DNA of 8,213 nucleotides from positions 1-8,213 of the forward strand of contig CAZMGC010000037.1 of NCBI GenBank assembly GCA_964565795.1, in the 5' to 3' direction. Positions 1-5,208 of this stretch are shown piece by piece. This DNA comes from 2-01-FULL-39-10-A sp964565795. Lineage in GTDB: Bacteria > Patescibacteriota > Microgenomatia > Levybacterales > UBA12049. Within the stretch, counting starts at the first letter, position 1, and each line of letters starts with the position of its first letter. The notes under the pieces were generated by a model, which saw only the letters and a program-made list of their open reading frames with translations, had not been told where the DNA came from and ran no database searches. Made by a program: the position numbers and the translations under genes.

Positions 1-272
1 TATGCACCACTTACCATAACTACTTCTGCTGATTTAGTTTCCGGGTCACATTTGGTTACTAATACAAGAGGGTATTGCTCTAGCCATTTATACGGATATT
101 CATCTGTAAATAATAATTCCTGATCTGTTTCGGAAGTTACTTCGTCTAGAGTAAATAACATCCTGACATCGCCAGGCTTAATTCTGGCTTCATGCTCAGC
201 TGAAGCAACAACCTCTTGAGTTACTTGATCTTTAACCGCATCTATTGGTGTAAATTTTCCGTTATCTTTCAT
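1..272 (-). CDS. Unrecognised protein, C-terminus cut off by window edge
   Basis: An open frame of 90 complete codons starts at ATG 272-270 and has no stop before the left edge. The start is well supported: an AAAGGA Shine-Dalgarno sequence (minus strand, 288-283) sits 10 nt upstream, inside the last codons of the preceding metallopeptidase gene, whose stop is only 1 nt away. The two are therefore almost certainly one transcript and translationally linked. The protein begins MKDNGKFTPIDAVKDQ. It is hydrophilic and acidic, with no signal peptide or membrane segment in the visible part, so it looks cytoplasmic. One Cys is visible near the edge, in VTKCDPE. I recognise no family. Its position suggests a partner, substrate or immunity/chaperone-type protein for the exported protease, but that is inference from context only. 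Confidence 0.8.
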   Translation of the reverse strand, partial: MKDNGKFTPIDAVKDQVTQEVVASAEHEARIKPGDVRMLFTLDEVTSETDQELLFTDEYPYKWLEQYPLVLVTKCDPETKSAEVVMVSGA

Positions 273-273
273 A

Positions 274-1404
274 CTAACTTTGTCCTTTCGCTAGGGGAGC
301 ATATGATTCAAAAAAACTTATCGTTCTTAAGTATCCTGAGATTCCTGGCAGATTATCTTCAAGTCTAGCTAAAATTAACTTATATTTGTTTGCTACAGCT
401 TCAGGCATTTCTGATGGATCAGCTAGTCCAAATAGCATTTCCATCATCATTTCAGCCTTATCTTCAGTCGCGCTTGCTGATCCGTATTTCGTCAAAGTAA
501 GGCTAGGATCTGAATTTAGAACTCCCAGTTCTTCGTCCTGATACATACCAAAAGTTCCGCAGATAGCAGAATCAAGCGCGTGTCCCAATTCGTGCGCAAA
601 TGTTTTTCTGAATTCTAACCATGGTTGATTTCTATCAAAATCCATATAAATAATTCCTTTAAAATTGTATGCTCCAAAAGTGGTTTCCTCATTTCTGTTA
701 ACAATTGATCCATGGAGGTTTTTAACAAATAGCACCTTCTTAACACCTGCTAATTTAACTAACTCAACCGGAAGATCTGAGAGTGAAAGCAAAGCGCTTT
801 GAGCCATGCGTTTTGCCGAACCAAGATCATGAACTTCGGGATCAAAAGAATCATAAATCATTTCAAAATCATTAAGTGGTTTTTCTTGTGGAATCTCAAA
901 TTTAAGATCGAAATTAGATCCGAAGTTATTTAAAATTTGCAAAACTTCATCCACTGACTGAGCGTTAGACACTTCTTCTTGATCATTTTCTGAATCCAAG
1001 AGAGTGAATCCATAAGCTTCGGCTATTCCAGCTTGAGTTTCTCTATAGTTATCCATAAATTTTTCGTATTTTTTTATTTTCCCTCTGCTATAAGCTCTTT
1101 CAGCTCTTAGAAGGTTTCTAACAAGTCGTTTATCGTCAGGAAATCTGAGATATACTCTTGTCATATCTGTTGCATCTTCTGAAACACTTGTGCAGTTGTG
1201 ATCCAATGCCAGCTCTATTCCTTTTCCGAAGAAAAATCCTGGATCTTCGGCATAAAACTGCCCGGCTCCAGTCATACCTGCTGCTACGGTTAAAATTCCC
1301 GCAGACATTAATGCTTTTCTCCTAGAAAGCCTTGATCCTCTTTCCATTGCAGGAGCTTGAGGATGTTTTGGCATTTCTGCTATTCTGTGAATATCTCTTT
1401 CCAT
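274..1404 (-). CDS. Exported HExxH zinc metallopeptidase (gluzincin-like), probable Tat substrate
   Basis: This 376-residue protein has a twin-arginine signal. SRRKALM (residues 27-33) is followed by a hydrophobic stretch to about residue 50, then FYA, a possible cleavage site after residue 52. A mostly charged helical region follows (about 85-210). The catalytic segment comes next: an FKGIIYMDF strand (248-256) and FRKTFAHELGHALDS, with the zinc-binding HELGH at 271-275. A downstream EDKAE (314-318) is well placed to give the third, glutamate ligand, as in gluzincins of the lethal-factor-like type. It is therefore probably an extracytoplasmic zinc peptidase; the substrate is unknown. The mature part has two Cys (71, 282) that could pair. 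The ATG at 1404 is preceded by GGAAG 9 nt upstream. It heads an operon with the gene at 1-272 and is divergent from a MerR-type regulator, so ligand-controlled expression is likely. Family assignment rests on motifs, not on a search. Confidence 0.82.
   Translation of the reverse strand: MERDIHRIAEMPKHPQAPAMERGSRLSRRKALMSAGILTVAAGMTGAGQFYAEDPGFFFGKGIELALDHNCTSVSEDATDMTRVYLRFPDDKRLVRNLLRAERAYSRGKIKKYEKFMDNYRETQAGIAEAYGFTLLDSENDQEEVSNAQSVDEVLQILNNFGSNFDLKFEIPQEKPLNDFEMIYDSFDPEVHDLGSAKRMAQSALLSLSDLPVELVKLAGVKKVLFVKNLHGSIVNRNEETTFGAYNFKGIIYMDFDRNQPWLEFRKTFAHELGHALDSAICGTFGMYQDEELGVLNSDPSLTLTKYGSASATEDKAEMMMEMLFGLADPSEMPEAVANKYKLILARLEDNLPGISGYLRTISFFESYAPLAKGQS
283..288 (-). promoter_or_regulatory. 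Ribosome binding site of the downstream operon gene
   Basis: AAAGGA on the minus strand lies 10 nt before the ATG at 272 and inside the final codons (Lys-Gly) of the metallopeptidase gene. It fixes the start of the small downstream gene and indicates co-translation of the pair. Confidence 0.7.
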
Positions 1405-1409
1405 ATTTC

Positions 1410-1440
1410 TTGACTTCCACTAGGGAAGTCTGCATACTAT
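1410..1440 (+). promoter_or_regulatory. MerR-type promoter and operator dyad for the regulator gene
   Basis: On the plus strand TTGACT (1410-1415) and TACTAT (1435-1440) are separated by 19 bp, the elongated spacer typical of MerR-activated promoters. A perfect inverted repeat, GACTTCC-ACTAG-GGAAGTC (1412-1430), overlaps the end of the -35 and fills most of the spacer. The same arrangement, with the GAC of TTGAC starting the left half-site, is known for operators of CueR/ZntR and BmrR-type regulators. The regulator gene begins at or just after the predicted transcription start, so it is probably the autoregulatory site. Seen: hexamers, spacing, dyad. Inferred: binding by the adjacent regulator. 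Confidence 0.72.
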
Positions 1441-1466
1441 AAACTATGACGCAGGGTGAGAGTCAA
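1436..1466 (-). promoter_or_regulatory. Divergent promoter for the metallopeptidase operon
   Basis: On the minus strand TTGACT (1466-1461) lies inside the first codons of the regulator gene. It is followed 17 bp later by TTTATA (1443-1438) or 19 bp later by TATAGT (1441-1436). Either -10 predicts transcription starting near 1429-1431, at the edge of the 1412-1430 dyad. Regulator bound there would meet polymerase starting on this promoter. The 19-bp reading would make this a second MerR-style promoter; the 17-bp reading an ordinary sigma-70 promoter blocked or bent by the regulator. Confidence 0.55.
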
Positions 1467-2306
1467 GTTAATGTTTCGACACAGCTCAACACAAGTATTT
1501 CTAAGCTTTTGAGCCTGAAAAAATTTGCAGAAATATGCATGGTAAGTCCGAGGACTATTAGGTTTTATGATCAAAAAGATTTGTTAAAACCTATTTATGT
1601 AGATAAATGGACTAAATATCGCTACTACAGCCCGGAGCAGGCGAGGGATTTTCTTAGAATTAGATTTATGCAGAATTTTAGCATTCCTCTTAGGCAGATT
1701 AAGACAGTTATTGATTCAGATTCTTCGGATTCGTATCTTGAGGAGAGGTTGAAAAAATTAAATGAAGAAATTGAAGAAAAGAAGACAGAGTACGAGGGAT
1801 TAGAGAAGTTAAGAAAATTATTTTTCGAGAATCTGAGCTTAGATAAAGTTTTTAAGACAGAAAATATCGGACCATTTAATCTTTTTTGTTTAAAAGTTGA
1901 GCATGGATCTTATGATAGCATTGATGATTATAGGCTTCAAATTAGAAAAGAAGCTCAAAGACTGGGTTTGAAAGCTGAAGAAAATGATCTAACGCTCTAT
2001 TCGGAGACAGATTACAGACCAAAAAATGTTTCCCTTGAGGTTGCTGTAATTTGTGACAAAGATTATTCTCAGGAAATAAAGGCACCAGATAATTATTATT
2101 TTAGAGTTTTTCCAGAGACTAAAGCCTTAGTATATGATTATCATGGTCCTAAATCTTATTTTATTTTAGTTTATCAAAAACTTTTTGATTATTTAGAAAA
2201 AAATAATATTAAACTAAAAGGAAGCAATTTTGATATTAGTCAGGGTGAGCCATTGGGTAATAAGTCCTCATTTAGCGCTAAAACGAGGCTAGTTTTTCCT
2301 ATATAA
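1446..2306 (+). CDS. MerR-family transcriptional regulator with BmrR/GyrI-like ligand-binding domain
   Basis: This 286-residue protein has a clear MerR DNA-binding domain at residues 22-95. LSLKKFAEICMVSPRTIRFY is the helix-turn-helix, followed by DLLKP and the wing KWTKYRYYSPEQ with the usual aromatic and basic residues. A charged dimerisation coiled coil follows (about 97-128). Residues 140-286 look like a GyrI/BmrR effector-binding domain: two related strand-helix halves, ending in a YHGPKSYFILVYQKLFDYLEKNN segment typical of that fold. The protein is therefore probably a ligand-responsive activator; the ligand, perhaps a hydrophobic or cationic compound, is unknown. It is divergent from the metallopeptidase operon and shares a dyad with it. 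The ATG start gives about 20 residues before the domain, no Shine-Dalgarno, and a start right at the predicted +1. A TTG at 1509 would give the normal family N-terminus. Confidence 0.88.
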   Translation: MTQGESQVNVSTQLNTSISKLLSLKKFAEICMVSPRTIRFYDQKDLLKPIYVDKWTKYRYYSPEQARDFLRIRFMQNFSIPLRQIKTVIDSDSSDSYLEERLKKLNEEIEEKKTEYEGLEKLRKLFFENLSLDKVFKTENIGPFNLFCLKVEHGSYDSIDDYRLQIRKEAQRLGLKAEENDLTLYSETDYRPKNVSLEVAVICDKDYSQEIKAPDNYYFRVFPETKALVYDYHGPKSYFILVYQKLFDYLEKNNIKLKGSNFDISQGEPLGNKSSFSAKTRLVFPI

Positions 2307-2313
2307 TTATGTA

Positions 2314-2342
2314 TTGTTTGCTATTTTATGGACATTTATAAT
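2314..2342 (+). promoter_or_regulatory. Promoter of the zinc-ribbon gene
   Basis: TTGTTT (2314-2319) is followed after 17 bp by a perfect TATAAT (2337-2342); a second TATAAT overlaps at 2342-2347. It begins 8 bp after the stop codon of the regulator gene. Transcription would start near 2349, leaving a leader of about 220 nt before the zinc-ribbon start at 2569. Confidence 0.55.
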
Positions 2343-2348
2343 ATAATT

Positions 2349-2568
2349 CACTTAGAAGCCCATGAAACTCCATAAGTTCTCTGGGAAAATAGATGAACAT
2401 ATCCCAGAGGAGAGCCTCAAAACATATAATTTTTTCTAATCATGACTTTTCTTTGATTCGTTTTTTGACGGATTAAGGTAGGTAAGAGGAGGTGAAAAAA
2501 TAAATAATAAATCATAAGTTATATCTAATAGATTTTAGATATTATTTATAAGATTTAATTTAAAACAT
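2349..2568 (+). promoter_or_regulatory. Long, probably structured 5' leader of the zinc-ribbon gene
   Basis: This gene-free stretch holds three notable elements. First, a hairpin CTCTGGGA (2379-2386) / TCCCAGAG (2402-2409) with a 15-nt loop. Its 3' arm can alternatively form GAGG-AGAG-CCTC (2407-2418), so two folds compete. Second, AGGAGGTGA (2487-2495), a 9-nt match to the anti-Shine-Dalgarno of 16S rRNA that has no usable start codon after it. Third, an AT-only-loop hairpin ATATCTAA (2521-2528) / TTAGATAT (2535-2542), 26 nt before the ATG. The gene itself has no Shine-Dalgarno directly upstream. I do not recognise a known riboswitch class. A cis-regulatory RNA is an inference from leader length and the hairpins. 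Confidence 0.45.
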
Positions 2569-2943
2569 ATGGCATTTCAAGATCAAAATTTAACGTGTCG
2601 CGATTGTGGAAATCAATTCGTTTGGACTGCATCAGAACAAGAGTTCTATCAGTCTAAAGGATTCCAGAACGCACCTGTAAGATGTCCTTCATGCAGACAA
2701 GCTAAAAAAGCTAGAATGGAAGGCGGACGAGGTGGCGGTGGACCGAGACAAATGTTTGAAATAACTTGTTCTAATTGTGGTAGAAAAGACTCAGTTCCTT
2801 TCCAGCCACGAGGAGACAGACCAGTTCTTTGCGGAGATTGCTTCAGGAAACAAAGAGACAACGGATCAGACGACAGACGTCCATCTAGAGACTCAAGACC
2901 TTCTGAAGACATGTCTTCACAGGACGGAGAACCCCAAGAGTAA
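2569..2943 (+). CDS. Small double zinc-ribbon protein (CxxC-x17-CxxC type)
   Basis: This 124-residue protein carries two four-cysteine zinc ribbons. The first has C10/C13 and C39/C42, with an aromatic FVWTASEQEFYQSKGF stretch between the pairs, as in the 'probable zinc-ribbon' (zf-trcl) family. The second has C67/C70 and C88/C91 with exactly 17 residues between the pairs, the signature of the CxxC-x17-CxxC domain. A basic Gly/Arg linker (about 43-60, KKARMEGGRGGGGPR) separates them, and the tail from residue 97 is a disordered run of D, R, S and P. Arg/Gly linkers with zinc ribbons suggest nucleic-acid or ribosome binding, but no function is established that I know of. The ATG has no Shine-Dalgarno. 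The gene has its own promoter and a convergent terminator, so it is probably monocistronic. Confidence 0.87.
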   Translation: MAFQDQNLTCRDCGNQFVWTASEQEFYQSKGFQNAPVRCPSCRQAKKARMEGGRGGGGPRQMFEITCSNCGRKDSVPFQPRGDRPVLCGDCFRKQRDNGSDDRRPSRDSRPSEDMSSQDGEPQE

Positions 2944-2951
2944 TTACTCTT

Positions 2952-2993
2952 CCAAAAAATAAACGAGAGCGTCTTAGCTGGCGTATTTTTTGG
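2952..2993. terminator. Bidirectional rho-independent terminator between convergent genes
   Basis: CCAAAAAATA (2952-2961) pairs perfectly with TATTTTTTGG (2984-2993). Between them ACG/CGT and AGC/GCT can pair around a short loop (2963-2984). This gives a stem with an A-run on one side and a T-run on the other, so it can act on both strands. It starts 8 bp after the zinc-ribbon stop and lies beyond the end of the convergent minus-strand gene at 3043. Confidence 0.7.
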
Positions 2994-2999
2994 TATTAA

Positions 3000-3017
3000 A
3001 AATCTTAATTAAGATTT
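3000..3017. terminator. 18-bp perfect palindrome, possible weak terminator for the minus-strand gene
   Basis: AAATCTTAATTAAGATTT is a perfect palindrome 25 bp beyond the end of the gene at 3043-5121. Read on the minus strand it is a short AT hairpin followed by more T residues. The stem is weak, so it may only assist the stronger terminator at 2952-2993. Confidence 0.35.
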
Positions 3018-3042
3018 GATTTGTTTCTGTTCGATTCTCAGC

Positions 3043-5121
3043 TTAATTGTTGCTTGTTGGAGCTGGGGAAGTCCTTGGGCTTGGTGTTGGACTATTGGAT
3101 GGTTTTGGTGCAGGGATTTGAACAGGCGGATCTTGTTGTGGAAGTTGTGCATCAGGCTGGCTGATTCCGATTTGAGAATCTCCTGATTGAGCAACTGGTG
3201 TTGAGCTTATTTTGGATTGGATAGCAGCTATTTCATTGTTAATTACATCTAGGCTGGCTTTATCTTCTGCTACTAAGTTTCTTACTGTTTGGTATTGAAC
3301 TAATGCATTTTGAAGATCTCCTTTTTGTTCTAGGGCATGTCCTAAATTGTAGTATGCATTTGCGTAGTCTGGTTTAAGTTGAGCTGCGATTTGGAATTGT
3401 CTGATAGCTTCATCCCATTGTCCCAATTGATAGAATATTCCTCCATAGTTAATGTATTCCTGAGGGTTATTTGGATCTAATAATATTGCCTGTTGGTTAG
3501 CAAACACCGCAAATTGATCTGCATTTTGACCAAATCCGATTAAGCTTCTATAGATTGATGAAAGATTCTGCCAGTTGATTGCTGTCTGAGGGGAGATAGT
3601 TGTTGCGTTTCTTCCACTATTTATTGACTGTTGAATAAGCTGGTATATGGTTTGTTGCGTTTCAGCGCTAACTTGTTGGCCCTGAGGAACACTTAGAGCT
3701 AAATTGTTAGCCAATGTAAGATTAATCTGTGAGAATATTCTATGGAATCCATCGCGTTGTGGGAACATATTAATGGCTCTTGTTTGAAGTTGGTATGTTT
3801 TTTGAGCATCATTTGCTGCAGCTGCAACGAAAGATTGTTGGAACAGGTAGTCAGAAATGAAGAATTTGGCAGTTACAAATCCAATTAGTCCAACAAATAT
3901 TACTGCTCCGGCAAAAACACCTATTGGAAGTAGGTTCTCGTGTTCTGAATTACTTCTTGCATTTGGATCAGTTAAGGCAAATACTCCTTTTTTAAGTGTA
4001 ACTAATTTTAATTCTACATCGAAGAATCTGTGTTTTTGTCTTTCAAGAAGTCCTTGTTGTGCGCTGTAGATTCCGAGCATTACAAATAATAGTACTAAGC
4101 TAGAGAATGAGAATGGAAGAATAAAGGCTGCGCCAACTATTAATACTAAAGGAATAAATAATGGTCTACTTCTAAATATTCTATAAACTAAGAAAAGGAA
4201 AGAAAGTATTCCAAGAAGTCCAGTTGTAGCAATTAATTCCAGCACAAAGCTTGATGATCTAAGGAATGAAAGGCTCCAAAGTGTTTCGTTTAGATTGATT
4301 GTGGCCGGCTTGAATCTGGTAAAGTCTGTTAAGTATGTTCCTACTCCTGATCCCATTAAGAATCCTTGAATAACTCTTCCTGTGTCTTGTGAGATTGCGG
4401 CAAATGCTGTTTGGAACCCAATTTGAAACGGGAGGATAGTTGGTTTTTGAAGTGTAATTACACCCAGAATAGTTACTGCAACTCCAATTAATACGAATAG
4501 CGATCCTGCTACAAATATTATTCTATTTTTTTCTATGACTCTTCTTTTAAGAGCAGGCCATGCCATTAATAGACAAATACTTAGAATTACTATTAGATAT
4601 ACTGCTTGATCAAAAAGACTTCCAAGTGGTGTAAAGGCCTGATTTTTAGCAAAAATAAATGGTAAAGGATAAATTTTTACATAAGATAATACTGTAATAG
4701 CTGAAACTGCAATTGCGCCTGCGATTAAGGATCCGACTAGGAAAGTAATATCTTTATGTCTTCGTACGCTGTTTGTGATTAAGTAAAATAATAGTATAGC
4801 GAAAAGGAAAGGAACAAATGAGATTAGCGAATCAAATCTGTTGACTGCAAATATAGCTGAAAGAAATACTGCTGCTCCGAATAACGCTAGAGGTAAATCA
4901 AAAGGAGTTCTCCTAAGTCTTACTGCTTTATTTACTAACCCTTTTGCTCCAAGAAGTAAAACTCCACCCAGAACTACTACTGATAATAACGCTTGTTTTG
5001 GAACCACATATGCGTCAGTTGTAATGCTTACTATTATAATAGGGAATAGGAATAAGAATATTCCTATTAAGAAGATTGATAAATTCTCTATTCTGGCAGA
5101 TAATAGCGATCTATTTTCCAT
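3043..5121 (-). CDS. O-antigen-ligase/polymerase-like membrane protein with extracytoplasmic TPRs
   Basis: This 692-residue protein has about 11 transmembrane helices: 11-34, 43-60, 74-93, 97-116, 124-147, 168-190, 200-223, 288-316, 318-338, 339-357 and 397-421. Basic loops (61-73, 119-123, 192-200, 314-319, 360-378) fit an N-in topology. The long loop at 224-287, with GSGVGTY and FKP, is then outside, as in WaaL/Wzy enzymes, and SFVLELIATTGLLG (291-304) matches the helix after that loop. After the last helix an outside domain carries TPRs at about 553-619 (LGQWDEAIRQFQIAAQLKP and the next unit) and a Pro/Ser/Thr-rich tail from 660. The family transfers or polymerises lipid-linked glycans at the outer face of the membrane. 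The His of the usual HNxxL motif is absent here (Ser instead), so ligase activity is uncertain. The TTGACA promoter lies just upstream, and the ATG has only a weak AGG upstream. Confidence 0.8.
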   Translation of the reverse strand: MENRSLLSARIENLSIFLIGIFLFLFPIIIVSITTDAYVVPKQALLSVVVLGGVLLLGAKGLVNKAVRLRRTPFDLPLALFGAAVFLSAIFAVNRFDSLISFVPFLFAILLFYLITNSVRRHKDITFLVGSLIAGAIAVSAITVLSYVKIYPLPFIFAKNQAFTPLGSLFDQAVYLIVILSICLLMAWPALKRRVIEKNRIIFVAGSLFVLIGVAVTILGVITLQKPTILPFQIGFQTAFAAISQDTGRVIQGFLMGSGVGTYLTDFTRFKPATINLNETLWSLSFLRSSSFVLELIATTGLLGILSFLFLVYRIFRSRPLFIPLVLIVGAAFILPFSFSSLVLLFVMLGIYSAQQGLLERQKHRFFDVELKLVTLKKGVFALTDPNARSNSEHENLLPIGVFAGAVIFVGLIGFVTAKFFISDYLFQQSFVAAAANDAQKTYQLQTRAINMFPQRDGFHRIFSQINLTLANNLALSVPQGQQVSAETQQTIYQLIQQSINSGRNATTISPQTAINWQNLSSIYRSLIGFGQNADQFAVFANQQAILLDPNNPQEYINYGGIFYQLGQWDEAIRQFQIAAQLKPDYANAYYNLGHALEQKGDLQNALVQYQTVRNLVAEDKASLDVINNEIAAIQSKISSTPVAQSGDSQIGISQPDAQLPQQDPPVQIPAPKPSNSPTPSPRTSPAPTSNN

Positions 5122-5134
5122 TTGTTATTAACCT

Positions 5135-5163
5135 ACTTTATTCCAGTAAAAGTATAATGTCAA
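5135..5163 (-). promoter_or_regulatory. Promoter of the ligase-like gene
   Basis: On the minus strand a perfect TTGACA (5163-5158) is followed after exactly 17 bp by TAAAGT (5140-5135), a 4-of-6 match to TATAAT. Transcription would start near 5128, only a few bases before the ATG at 5121, giving a very short leader. It lies in the 66-bp gap after the surface-protein gene, so the ligase-like gene need not depend on readthrough. Confidence 0.6.
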
Positions 5164-5170
5164 GAATAAA

Positions 5171-5208
5171 AATTGGACAAAACTATATCAATTAATAATA
5201 ATCCAATT
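5171..5208 (-). terminator. Weak terminator-like hairpin at the end of the surface-protein gene
   Basis: AATTGGA (5171-5177) and TCCAATT (5202-5208) form a perfect 7-bp stem that spans the stop codon. Read on the minus strand it is followed by a T-rich stretch. The 24-nt loop and AT-rich stem make it weak, so some readthrough into the ligase-like gene is likely. Confidence 0.25.

Noticed and set aside
790..801. CAAAGCGCTTTG palindrome inside the metallopeptidase gene
   Set aside because: It is a single 12-bp palindrome within coding sequence, not near a promoter, and expected by chance at this length scale.
2465..2470. TTGACG as a second promoter for the zinc-ribbon gene
   Set aside because: No -10-like hexamer lies 16-19 bp downstream; that spot is the AGGAGGTGA purine run.
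2649..2962. Other frames over the zinc-ribbon gene
   Set aside because: They overlap a gene with eight ordered cysteines and show no motifs of their own.
4841..5131. Plus-strand open frame of 96 codons
   Set aside because: It is antisense to the membrane protein, has no recognisable domain, and its composition reflects the opposite-strand hydrophobic codons.
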